Below, in pieces: positions 18,249-25,446 of a stretch of 35,047 nt of DNA. The position numbers were made by a program, and so were the translations under genes. The first letter of the stretch is position 1, and each line of letters opens with the position of its first letter. The DNA comes from JAWXVE01 sp044425575 (GTDB lineage Bacteria > Bacillota > Clostridia > Lachnospirales > Lachnospiraceae), in assembly GCA_044425575.1 (NCBI GenBank), contig JAWXVE010000018.1, forward strand, positions 1-35,047. The letters run 5' to 3'. Below the pieces are notes generated by a model. The model was given only the letters and a program-made list of their open reading frames with translations, searched no databases and was not told where the DNA came from.

Positions 18249-18272
18249 AAAACAGTATCCAAAACAGTATCA
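18249..18272. repeat. Tandem 12-bp repeat
   Basis: AAAACAGTATCC at 18249-18260 is followed directly by AAAACAGTATCA at 18261-18272, 11 of 12 identical. It lies between the GH13 stop and the SpoIID-like gene. Two adjacent copies could be a regulator site. Confidence 0.5.
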
Positions 18273-18288
18273 CAAAATAGCTTGCCCA

Positions 18289-18318
18289 TGAATGGAATCA
18301 TAGAATATATCATATACT
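18289..18318 (+). promoter_or_regulatory. Possible SigE promoter of the SpoIID-like gene
   Basis: CATATACT at 18311-18318 differs at one position from the SigE -10 consensus CATACANT, and a weak -35-like TGAATGG lies at 18289-18295. spoIID is a mother-cell SigE gene in known sporulators, which favours the reading, but the -35 match is poor. Confidence 0.35.
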
Positions 18319-18346
18319 GCTACAAAGAGGTACAAGGGGCATATGA

Positions 18347-19279
18347 TTGAAACAAGCATTTAAGAAAATCACTACGATAATTTTATTTCTATTACTATTT
18401 CCCTATACACTCACCCTATTAACGTATGGAATTCATACTTCAGAAGATGAGTATAATAATCAATTATTAGAATCTCAATATGTGGTGGTTTTAGATTCCG
18501 AGATTGGAAGTATCGAACTATCTTTAGAAGAATATTTAATTGGTGCCTTGGCTAGCTCCATAGAACCTAGTTATGAACTTGCAGCCCTACAGGCTCAAGC
18601 AATTATTCTGCGTACAAACCATATAATGAGTGCTAGTAATGGCATGATTCAAATAGGAAGTTTTGAGACTTCCTATTTTGATGCAGATACAAGAAGAAGC
18701 ATATGGGGTGAGAATTATAATGCTTATGAAGAAAAGTTTTATGAAGCAGTAGGCAGTACAGCAGGTATGGTTGGTATGGTGGATGGAGCCTTAGTAAATC
18801 TTCCATTTCATGCAGTGAGTGCAGGGAACACTAGAGATGCCAACGAGGTATTCAATAGTAACCTCTATTCCCATTGTAAAAGTGTTGAATGTGAATATGA
18901 TATTATGGCTAGTGACTACTTGCATGGGGTCTATGTAACGAATCAAGCATTATCGGAAGTGTTTGGAACCCTTTATCACGATGCTTCCAGTGAACTGGTG
19001 ATGGAAGTAATGTCCCAAGACCAAGCAGGCTATGTATTAAGTGTGCAGGTAGGTGATGCCCTCATTGCGGGAGAAGAATTCCGAGAAATCTTTCAACTAG
19101 CTTCTTCCAACTTTACTATACAGTACCAAAGCGAAGGAGTACTATTTTCAACAAAAGGCTTGGGACATGGCATGGGAATGAGCCAATACACAGCCAATAA
19201 AATGGCTGTGGAAGGAAGGGATGTTTTAGAAATTTTAACTTATTTTTACCAAAATCTAAAAATCGAACTTTGTGTATAA
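18347..19279 (+). CDS. spoIID: SpoIID/LytB-domain protein (stage II sporulation D-like)
   Basis: A 310-residue protein with an N-terminal membrane anchor (about residues 8-28). The SpoIID domain runs from LEEYLIGALAS through LQAQAIILRTN to GLGHGMGMSQY, the conserved end motif. SpoIID is a mother-cell lytic transglycosylase that remodels peptidoglycan during engulfment. The usual ASEMP motif, whose Glu is catalytic, reads ASSIEP (residues 69-74): Ser at the Glu position and a Glu two residues later. Activity may therefore be altered. The start codon appears to be TTG with AAGGGG 7 bases upstream. The next gene encodes a SpoIIQ-like M23 protein, supporting an engulfment role. Confidence 0.82.
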   Translation: MKQAFKKITTIILFLLLFPYTLTLLTYGIHTSEDEYNNQLLESQYVVVLDSEIGSIELSLEEYLIGALASSIEPSYELAALQAQAIILRTNHIMSASNGMIQIGSFETSYFDADTRRSIWGENYNAYEEKFYEAVGSTAGMVGMVDGALVNLPFHAVSAGNTRDANEVFNSNLYSHCKSVECEYDIMASDYLHGVYVTNQALSEVFGTLYHDASSELVMEVMSQDQAGYVLSVQVGDALIAGEEFREIFQLASSNFTIQYQSEGVLFSTKGLGHGMGMSQYTANKMAVEGRDVLEILTYFYQNLKIELCV

Positions 19280-19329
19280 GAAAAAAGAAAGCGTTTACAC
19301 TATACATAAGAAGGTAGATATAGAAAGGT

Positions 19330-20157
19330 ATGGTGAAAATCATGAGGAGACGAAGTGATAAAAATAGTAGACGAGAAAAAATATTAATGGTAACTGCGTC
19401 AGCGCTTGTACTAGGGTTGTTAACAACAACAGGACTTGTACTGCGAGAACAACCAGAAGATGATAATGTGATTATTGATTTTAGCGCATTAGCAGATGAA
19501 AATCCTGATTACGTTGCTCAAAATGAAGAAAGTACGCAAGAAGCAAATTCAGGAACTGTGTTCATTCCAGCATTGGACATTGAATCTGTGGAAGCGGGAG
19601 AAGTGGAGAATGCCAATGAAGAAGAGGAATCTGTTTTAGAAGAAGAGAAAGAGGCAATAGATTCTAGAGAAACAACCCAAGTGACCATTCAACCAGAGGA
19701 TCCAGTAGAAGTATCCCCTACCAGCGCTTTTACAGGTAGCGTTTTGCAAAGTGGCGATACACTGCAATGGCCTATAGTTGGCAATGTGTTAATTAATTAT
19801 AGTATGGATCAAACAACATATTTTCAGACATTGAATCAATATAAATATAATCCTGCAATTATTATTGCGGCTACAGAAGGAGAACTAATTACATCTGCAT
19901 CCGCTGGCATTGTAGAACGAGTATTTTATAATGAAGAAATCGGGAATGCCATTGAAGTGAAAATTGACGATACGTATACCATTATCTATGGTCAATTAAA
20001 TGGAATTGCAGTAGCAGATGGAGATATAGTAGATAAAGGTACTATTTTAGGGGAAGTAGGTAGCCCTACCATTTATTATGCAAAGGAAGGTTGTAATGTA
20101 TATTTCCAATTGCTTGAAAATGGGGAACCTATTGACCCTATGTCTAGATTAGAGTAA
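19330..20157 (+). CDS. M23/LytM-domain membrane protein, SpoIIQ-like, zinc ligands absent
   Basis: A 275-residue protein with a basic N-terminus, one membrane segment at about residues 17-34, an acidic linker to about 125, and a LytM beta-sheet domain to the end. Fold landmarks remain (SASAGIVERV, IYGQLNGIAVADGDIVDKG, ILGEVGSP), but the HxxxD and HxH zinc ligands are missing: YNPAII and NVYFQ stand in their places. B. subtilis SpoIIQ is also a non-enzymatic LytM protein that bridges forespore and mother cell, so a structural engulfment role is likely given the SpoIID neighbour. The start is uncertain: GAAAGG lies almost against ATG 19330; ATG 19342 is possible. Confidence 0.75.
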   Translation: MVKIMRRRSDKNSRREKILMVTASALVLGLLTTTGLVLREQPEDDNVIIDFSALADENPDYVAQNEESTQEANSGTVFIPALDIESVEAGEVENANEEEESVLEEEKEAIDSRETTQVTIQPEDPVEVSPTSAFTGSVLQSGDTLQWPIVGNVLINYSMDQTTYFQTLNQYKYNPAIIIAATEGELITSASAGIVERVFYNEEIGNAIEVKIDDTYTIIYGQLNGIAVADGDIVDKGTILGEVGSPTIYYAKEGCNVYFQLLENGEPIDPMSRLE

Positions 20158-20172
20158 CTGATTGTATAAAAA

Positions 20173-20316
20173 TGCATATAATGTAGAAAAAACGCAATCG
20201 AAATTCCTCTCACTAGATTTAGAAATCCATGATAAAGTACTGTTTGATCGATTGCTTCTCTATAATACGTGCATATACTATGCACGTTCTACATAGATTC
20301 TTCTTTACCTATATGC
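20173..20316. other. Nested inverted repeats between M23-like and GH9-like genes
   Basis: Four pairs nest here: GCATATA/TATATGC (20174-20180 with 20310-20316), ATGTAGAA/TTCTACAT (20181-20188 with 20287-20294), GCAATCGA/TCGATTGC (20194-20201 with 20248-20255), and the hairpin ACGTGCATA-TAC-TATGCACGT (20267-20287). As RNA this would make a closing stem around a junction with two arms. The last hairpin follows a TATAAT (20261-20266), so it could also be an operator or a terminator stem. Confidence 0.45.
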
Positions 20317-20332
20317 CCCATCGGGTTATAAT
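20304..20332 (+). promoter_or_regulatory. Sigma-A promoter of the GH9-like gene
   Basis: TTTACC at 20304-20309, a 17-bp spacer and TATAAT at 20327-20332. The transcript would begin near 20339, just before the AGGAG ribosome site at 20344-20348. It probably also drives ddl and murF. Confidence 0.65.
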
Positions 20333-20358
20333 AGGGTAGTTATAGGAGTACACAACTG

Positions 20359-21666
20359 ATGAAGAAGAATAAGAAAACGTATATTATAGTAGTAACATTG
20401 TTTGCAATCATTGCTATTTTTGCAACATCTCTTTTGTATGATCACCCTACTGAATTCATAGTGGTGCAAGAATCAATCACATATGCATTTCCTGAAGAAA
20501 CTAATATTGATTATGTGATTCCCATTAGTAGACCCAATGTGTTGGTGAATCAAAATGGATATGAAGGAACGGACACCATGTTAGTTTTGTTTCAAGGAAG
20601 TATGGTACCAGATACATTTGAAGTAGTTGATTGTGAAACAGAACGAGTGGTTTACACTGGCGCGATTCTAGAATATGATCAAGAGGATGTGGAAGAATTC
20701 ACATATTATGGAGATTTTTCCCAATTAGTGCAAGAAGGGTGCTATTATATTCAGGCCGATTACATTGGATGTTCCTATCCTTTTGAGATTGGAAGCGATA
20801 TTTACGAAGAAATGTTTAAAGAATCCTATTTCTCAACAGTGGAGGAGATGCTGAACTCTTCTAGTTTAGTGGAGGAAGTATCCATGGCGATTACCATCTT
20901 ACAAGCATATGAATTCTACCCAACTAATTTTACAGATGATACAGGAATTCTAGAAAGTGGTAATAAGATTCCAGATATTTTCGATGCGATGCAAGAGGTG
21001 ATTGGGCAGATTGAACAGGCCTACGAAGATGGCATTACATATCCGGTGGAAGATCAATATATTATTGCGGGATTTTTAGCAAAATATGCATATTTTTATG
21101 GAGAATATAATCCAGAAGATGCATCCCGTTATATAACACTTGCTAAATCCATGTGGAATGATAGTCATAGTCGTGAAGAGGTAACCATTATGAGTGAATA
21201 TTTTGCCTCTTGTGAATTATATCGAGTAACCAATTTGGCAACGTATCATACAGTGGTGCAAGAATATAGTGATATTTCTATTTCGACCTATGATAGCAAT
21301 AATATCTATAAGTTATTTGGTGATATTACGTATTTATCTACTACGGGCAGTGTGGATAAGACTTACTGTGCGAAATTAATGGCAGAGCGAATTAATCGAG
21401 GCATCTCAATTGCCAATGAGGCTGAGCAGAATGGTGGACTTAAGTTAGCAGATACAGTGGAGCAGATGTGTTATCATGCTTATGAATTAATGATTATTGA
21501 TTATATTCTAGTGAGCCATGAATATCAGAATATGGTAAAGGACCAACTTGCTTATCTTGGAGGTGCCAACTCCGAGGGAGTGAATTACTTTGACCAGATT
21601 AAGACCAATCCCCTATTTCTAATGATTATGTGTGATATGGTAATTGATGTAGAAGTAGGTAATTAA
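20359..21666 (+). CDS. Membrane-anchored GH9-like protein, probably non-catalytic
   Basis: A 435-residue protein with a membrane segment at about residues 8-25. Residues about 58-150 match the immunoglobulin-like N-domain of family 9 glycosidases (PNVLVNQNGY, YGDFSQLVQEGCYYIQAD, SYPFEIG). The rest resembles the start of the alpha6/alpha6 barrel (ESGNKIPDIFDAMQ), and QLAYLGGANSEGVNYF echoes the late GH9 YxxG-N motif. I see no HDAGDY-type catalytic Asp segment and no terminal catalytic Glu region, and the length is short for GH9. It may bind glycan or act as a scaffold. Its place just before ddl and murF suggests a cell-wall rather than cellulose role. Confidence 0.65.
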   Translation: MKKNKKTYIIVVTLFAIIAIFATSLLYDHPTEFIVVQESITYAFPEETNIDYVIPISRPNVLVNQNGYEGTDTMLVLFQGSMVPDTFEVVDCETERVVYTGAILEYDQEDVEEFTYYGDFSQLVQEGCYYIQADYIGCSYPFEIGSDIYEEMFKESYFSTVEEMLNSSSLVEEVSMAITILQAYEFYPTNFTDDTGILESGNKIPDIFDAMQEVIGQIEQAYEDGITYPVEDQYIIAGFLAKYAYFYGEYNPEDASRYITLAKSMWNDSHSREEVTIMSEYFASCELYRVTNLATYHTVVQEYSDISISTYDSNNIYKLFGDITYLSTTGSVDKTYCAKLMAERINRGISIANEAEQNGGLKLADTVEQMCYHAYELMIIDYILVSHEYQNMVKDQLAYLGGANSEGVNYFDQIKTNPLFLMIMCDMVIDVEVGN

Positions 21667-21697
21667 TAGAAGGAAGGAAAATAGAGGTTTTAAGAAG

Positions 21698-22738
21698 ATG
21701 AAAATAGTAGTATTGGCAGGTGGACTTAGTACAGAACGAGATGTTTCCCTTAGTTCTGGTAAAAGAATCTACCAAGCATTAAAAAGTCTTAGACACCAAG
21801 TAATTTTACTAGATGTTTACCTAGGATATGTAGGGGAATACACTTCACTTTTTACAAGTGAAATACAATGGGATGAATCCATAGAGGTAGTGGGACTAGA
21901 AGATCCAGATTTATTACAGATTAAGGCAATGAGACAAGATGGAAGCCAAGACTTTTTTGGACCAAATGTCTTAGAACTATGCAAAGAAGCAGATGTGGTC
22001 TTTATTGGACTTCATGGAGACAGTGGCGAAAATGGCAAGATTCAAGCAGCATTTGATCTGTTCCATATTACTTATACAGGCAATGATTGCATGAGTAGTG
22101 CTATTGCAATGAATAAGGGCGTTACGAAAGATTTATTTCGTGCTTATGGAATTCCAACGCCTCAGGGACTGACCCTTCACCGTGACCAAATATGTCAAGA
22201 GGAAATCCTTTTTCCTTGTGTAGTGAAAACCTGTTGTGGAGGTTCTAGTGTTGGGGTATATATGGCAACTAATGAACAAGAACTAGAAGAGGCTAAAGAA
22301 AAAGCCTTTGCTTATGAAGAAGAAGTGGTGATTGAAGAATATATTAAAGGGCGTGAATTTACCGTAGGCGTCATAGAAGGAAAAGCTATGCCAATCGTAG
22401 AGATTGAACCATTAGACGGATTCTATGACTACAAGAATAAGTACCAAGTGGGTGCCACCAAGGAAACATGTCCAGCGCATATTAGTGATGAATTAACGAA
22501 ACAGATGCAAGCGTGTGCAGAGCAGATATTTCATGTATTGCGATTGACTTCTTATGCACGAATGGATTTTCTTTGCAAAGAAGATGGAACTTTTTATTGT
22601 CTAGAAGCCAACACTTTGCCAGGAATGACACAAACGTCACTTTTGCCTCAAGAAGCACAGGCTATTGGTATATCATTCGAAGAATTGTGTCAACGTATTG
22701 TAAATCTTGCAGTATCACAAGCCAATCATAAGGAATAG
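21698..22738 (+). CDS. ddl: D-alanine--D-alanine ligase
   Basis: A 346-residue ATP-grasp enzyme: the N-terminal GGLSTERDVSLSSG, HGDSGENGKIQ, CGGSSVGVY glycine-rich loop, and EANTLPGMTQTSLLP at the C-terminal metal site. The specificity loop reads YDYKNKYQVG; the Lys-Tyr pair is typical of D-Ala-D-Ala ligases rather than the D-Ala-D-Lac type. It joins two D-alanines for the peptidoglycan stem peptide. murF follows after 3 bases and uses its product. Confidence 0.95.
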   Translation: MKIVVLAGGLSTERDVSLSSGKRIYQALKSLRHQVILLDVYLGYVGEYTSLFTSEIQWDESIEVVGLEDPDLLQIKAMRQDGSQDFFGPNVLELCKEADVVFIGLHGDSGENGKIQAAFDLFHITYTGNDCMSSAIAMNKGVTKDLFRAYGIPTPQGLTLHRDQICQEEILFPCVVKTCCGGSSVGVYMATNEQELEEAKEKAFAYEEEVVIEEYIKGREFTVGVIEGKAMPIVEIEPLDGFYDYKNKYQVGATKETCPAHISDELTKQMQACAEQIFHVLRLTSYARMDFLCKEDGTFYCLEANTLPGMTQTSLLPQEAQAIGISFEELCQRIVNLAVSQANHKE

Positions 22739-22741
22739 CAC

Positions 22742-24121
22742 ATGAAGAATATGACGTTAGAGTGCATGGCAGTAGCATGCAAAGGACAATTATATAATGG
22801 TGATGATAGGCAAGGGATTGAAGTATCTGGTGTTGTAATTGATTCGAGACAAGTGGAAGTAGGTTCTATTTTTATTGCAACAAGAGGCGAGCGAGTGGAT
22901 GGTCATTCTTATATAGACCAAGTCATGGAGCAGGGTGCCATTGGAATAATCTGTGAGAAACCACCAGTAACAGAAGGGTACCCATACATTTTAGTGGAAG
23001 ATAGTTTCTTAGCTCTTAAGCAAGTGGCCACTTACTATAGAATGCAATTAGAGATTCCTATGATTGCTATTGTAGGTAGTGTAGGTAAGACTTCCACCAA
23101 GGAAATGGTGGCAACTGTATTAGAAGAGCAATATTGCGTTCATAAGACACAAGGTAATTATAATAATGAAATTGGATTGCCTCTTACTATTTTGCAGATT
23201 CGTAAGGAACATGAAGTGGCAGTTTTAGAACTTGGTATTAATCAATTTGGTGAAATGGATCGATTGGGCCAGATGGCACAACCTGATTATGTAATTATCA
23301 CCAATATTGGACAGTGCCATTTAGAATTCTTAGAATCACAGGCAGGTATTTTGCAGGCCAAATCAGAGATTCTTGCTCATGTAGTGCAAGGGGGAACTGT
23401 TTTTATCAATGGAGATGATCCTTATCTAAGTTCTATAGAGCCAACAAGTTCCTATACCATTTGTTCCTATGGCCGAAGTAATCACAATCAGGTATATGAT
23501 AAGGAGGTAAGTTCTTTGGGCTTACGTGGTAGTCATGGAATCTTTGTAATAGGGGAACAACTACTAGAAGTAGAGATTCCAATACCAGGAGAACATACCA
23601 TTTACAATGCCTTGGCAGCAACAGCAATTGGGACTACTATGGGACTTTCGCTAGAACAGATTCAAACAGGAATGGGCCGTGCCAAGACCATTGGTGGACG
23701 AAGCCATCTTCTATTTGAAGAGAAGCGTATTATTATAGATGATTGTTATAATGCCAATCCGGTGTCTATGAAGGCTGCCATTGAATTACTGTGCTTGTCG
23801 AATACAAGAAAAGTGGCTATCTTAGGTGATATGGGAGAACTAGGTGAAGAGAAAATAACCATGCACGAAGAGGTGGGAAGGTTTGTAGCACAATCCCAAG
23901 TAGATGTGTGTATTTGCATTGGAACCTTGTCGAAGTATATGGCAGAAGCAGTTAGTCAGAATGGCGGAGAAAGCTGCAAGGTACTATGGTTTCATACGGT
24001 GAAATCATTGCTTGAAGAGTTAGAAGACCATATAGAAGAGGAAGATACAATTTTGATTAAAGCATCTCATGCTATGGAGTTTCATAAGATTGTGGAACGG
24101 CTCACAGCGAAGCACTTGTAG
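22742..24121 (+). CDS. murF: UDP-N-acetylmuramoyl-tripeptide--D-alanyl-D-alanine ligase
   Basis: A 459-residue Mur ligase. VVIDSRQVEVGSIFIATRG is the N-terminal UDP-binding domain, GSVGKTSTKEM the ATP loop, and NEIGLPLTIL, LELGINQFGEMDRL and DDCYNANPVSMKAAIE are characteristic MurF motifs. It adds the Ddl product to UDP-MurNAc-tripeptide in the cytoplasm. It is the last gene of the cluster, and its final codons form one arm of the terminator stem at 24110-24137. Confidence 0.96.
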   Translation: MKNMTLECMAVACKGQLYNGDDRQGIEVSGVVIDSRQVEVGSIFIATRGERVDGHSYIDQVMEQGAIGIICEKPPVTEGYPYILVEDSFLALKQVATYYRMQLEIPMIAIVGSVGKTSTKEMVATVLEEQYCVHKTQGNYNNEIGLPLTILQIRKEHEVAVLELGINQFGEMDRLGQMAQPDYVIITNIGQCHLEFLESQAGILQAKSEILAHVVQGGTVFINGDDPYLSSIEPTSSYTICSYGRSNHNQVYDKEVSSLGLRGSHGIFVIGEQLLEVEIPIPGEHTIYNALAATAIGTTMGLSLEQIQTGMGRAKTIGGRSHLLFEEKRIIIDDCYNANPVSMKAAIELLCLSNTRKVAILGDMGELGEEKITMHEEVGRFVAQSQVDVCICIGTLSKYMAEAVSQNGGESCKVLWFHTVKSLLEELEDHIEEEDTILIKASHAMEFHKIVERLTAKHL

Positions 24122-24137
24122 AATTATATAAGTGCTT
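24110..24137. terminator. Terminator stem shared by murF and plsC ends
   Basis: AAGCACTT (24110-24117) pairs perfectly with AAGTGCTT (24130-24137) across a 12-base loop that contains the murF stop codon and reaches the plsC stop. The plus-strand side is followed by TATTTG, only a weak T tract. Both arms lie in coding sequence of the two convergent genes. Confidence 0.6.
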
Positions 24138-24858
24138 TATTTGTAGCATACATTTCTTTAATTAGATTGCAAGTATAATCCCCAACATGCTTGCGATTAT
24201 AGTCATCTAGTTGGTTTAAATAAATCGGCTCCCCATATTCAATAATTACATGAACAGGCTTAATGCGAGGATATTGGTCCTCAAATATGGCATTGGCATT
24301 ATTAATACAAATTGGAACAATTGGACAATTTGCCTTCTCTGCAATACGGAAACTACCGTTGTGAAATGGTAGAAAAGCATCAGGCTCACTACATCTAGTT
24401 CCCTCGGGGAAGACACAGATGGAAATGCCTGATTTTACTTTTTCAATACTAGTTAAGATAACTTTTAAGCCTTGACGTAAGTCATTGCGGTCAAGAAACA
24501 GGCAGTGCAAACGTCTCATCCATAAGTTCAAGATTGGCCAGCGGTCCATTTCTAGCTTGGAGATATAGCCAGTAGGACGAGATACACGCACATACGTTAG
24601 GAGAATATCGAAGTAACTTCTGTGATTTCCAATGTAAAGTACTGGTGTATCTTGGGGTACACGTTCTAATCCAATGGTTGACACCTTTGTGCCGGCAATC
24701 CACAAGCACATGCGAAATACACATTGTACACAGAAGAGGGAAGAACGGTCACTAAGGGATGGATTGAATTTGTCAATAATCCACTCAATGAGCAGAATCG
24801 GAAGCGTGAATATTAAAAAAGAAATAACGGTAATAACTACTAATATATAACGAATCAT
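24124..24858 (-). CDS. plsC: 1-acyl-sn-glycerol-3-phosphate acyltransferase
   Basis: A 244-residue protein with an N-terminal membrane segment (about residues 4-26). The acyltransferase motifs are NHRSYFD (NHx4D, His 79 and Asp 84), FPEGTR at about 150 and a later PIVPICI motif. It should acylate lysophosphatidic acid at the membrane to make phosphatidic acid, or a related acceptor. AAAGG lies about 12 bases before the start, slightly far. It is convergent with murF, whose stop is 2 bases away. Confidence 0.9.
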   Translation of the reverse strand: MIRYILVVITVISFLIFTLPILLIEWIIDKFNPSLSDRSSLFCVQCVFRMCLWIAGTKVSTIGLERVPQDTPVLYIGNHRSYFDILLTYVRVSRPTGYISKLEMDRWPILNLWMRRLHCLFLDRNDLRQGLKVILTSIEKVKSGISICVFPEGTRCSEPDAFLPFHNGSFRIAEKANCPIVPICINNANAIFEDQYPRIKPVHVIIEYGEPIYLNQLDDYNRKHVGDYTCNLIKEMYATNKALI

Positions 24859-24896
24859 ACAAAACCATACCTTTCATAAGCAATCATGCCTGTTCT

Positions 24897-24925
24897 ATTA
24901 TAAAGAATCTTAAGACGAAAAGCAA
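24897..24925 (-). promoter_or_regulatory. Sigma-A promoter of plsC
   Basis: On the minus strand, TTGCTT (24925-24920), a 17-bp spacer and a perfect TATAAT (24902-24897) lie about 40 bp upstream of the plsC start. Confidence 0.75.
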
Positions 24926-24983
24926 TAGGCATAGTGCCAAGCATTCTGCAATAAATTAATAAAAACATAAGAATGAGTAAGGA

Positions 24984-25409
24984 ATGATAAAATCAACATA
25001 TTTTTGGGTGCCAATGATGTGTATCGGTATGGGATTCCTATTATCCGCCTGCAAAGATGATAGTGATACCATGGAACAAGAAAATGTACCATTTGTTGTG
25101 ATTAGTGAAGAATGTCTCCCAGAAGAACTGTTAGAGTTGGTGAGTGATGAGAAGGAAGAAGCCTTTAAAATCACGTACACAGACGATGCCTATCTCTATA
25201 TATGCAGAGGATATGGGGCGAGAGCTACTGGGGGCTACTCCATTACCATTGACCAGCTGTACCAAACATCCAATGCCATTTACATTAAGACTAGTCTTAT
25301 GGGACCTTCCTTAAATGAGCAAAAAAATGAAGTTACTTCCTATCCCTACGTAGTAGTCCGTGTAAAGAAAAGTGAGATTACCAAAGAAAACGTTGTCTTT
25401 GATTCCTAA
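24984..25409 (+). CDS. PrcB C-terminal-like lipoprotein
   Basis: A 141-residue protein with a signal (KSTYFWVPMMCIGMGFLLSAC) ending in an LSAC lipobox, so it is probably lipid-anchored outside the membrane. The second half, GARATGGYSITIDQLYQTSN to SYPYVVVRV, matches the PrcB C-terminal domain (TGGY plus a Px(V/I) strand), a small module first named from the PrcB subunit of a Treponema protease complex. Its role here is unknown. The ribosome site abuts ATG 24984 with almost no spacer, and an in-frame stop just upstream excludes an earlier start, so translation may be weak. Confidence 0.7.
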   Translation: MIKSTYFWVPMMCIGMGFLLSACKDDSDTMEQENVPFVVISEECLPEELLELVSDEKEEAFKITYTDDAYLYICRGYGARATGGYSITIDQLYQTSNAIYIKTSLMGPSLNEQKNEVTSYPYVVVRVKKSEITKENVVFDS

Positions 25410-25421
25410 ATCCCTTATAAT
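25393..25421 (+). promoter_or_regulatory. Sigma-A promoter of pyrC
   Basis: TTGTCT at 25393-25398, a 17-bp spacer and TATAAT at 25416-25421, straddling the stop codon of the lipoprotein gene. The pyrC start is at 25447. No PyrR-type leader hairpin is visible in the short leader. Confidence 0.75.
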
Positions 25422-25446
25422 CATAAGAAGAAAGAGGGATGGTGAC

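Noticed and set aside
18027..18350. 107-residue frame overlapping the GH13 end
   Set aside because: It lies in another frame of the GH13 gene and has no motif. Its tail only reflects the 12-bp repeat.
19286..19299. CcpA cre-like sequence AGAAAGCGTTTACA before the M23-like gene
   Set aside because: It misses the first conserved base, and a carbon-control site before a SpoIIQ-like gene lacks support from any neighbour; a chance match is likely.
20076..20285. 69-residue reading frame on the minus strand
   Set aside because: It overlaps the end of the M23-like gene and the inverted repeats, and has no ribosome site or recognisable domain.
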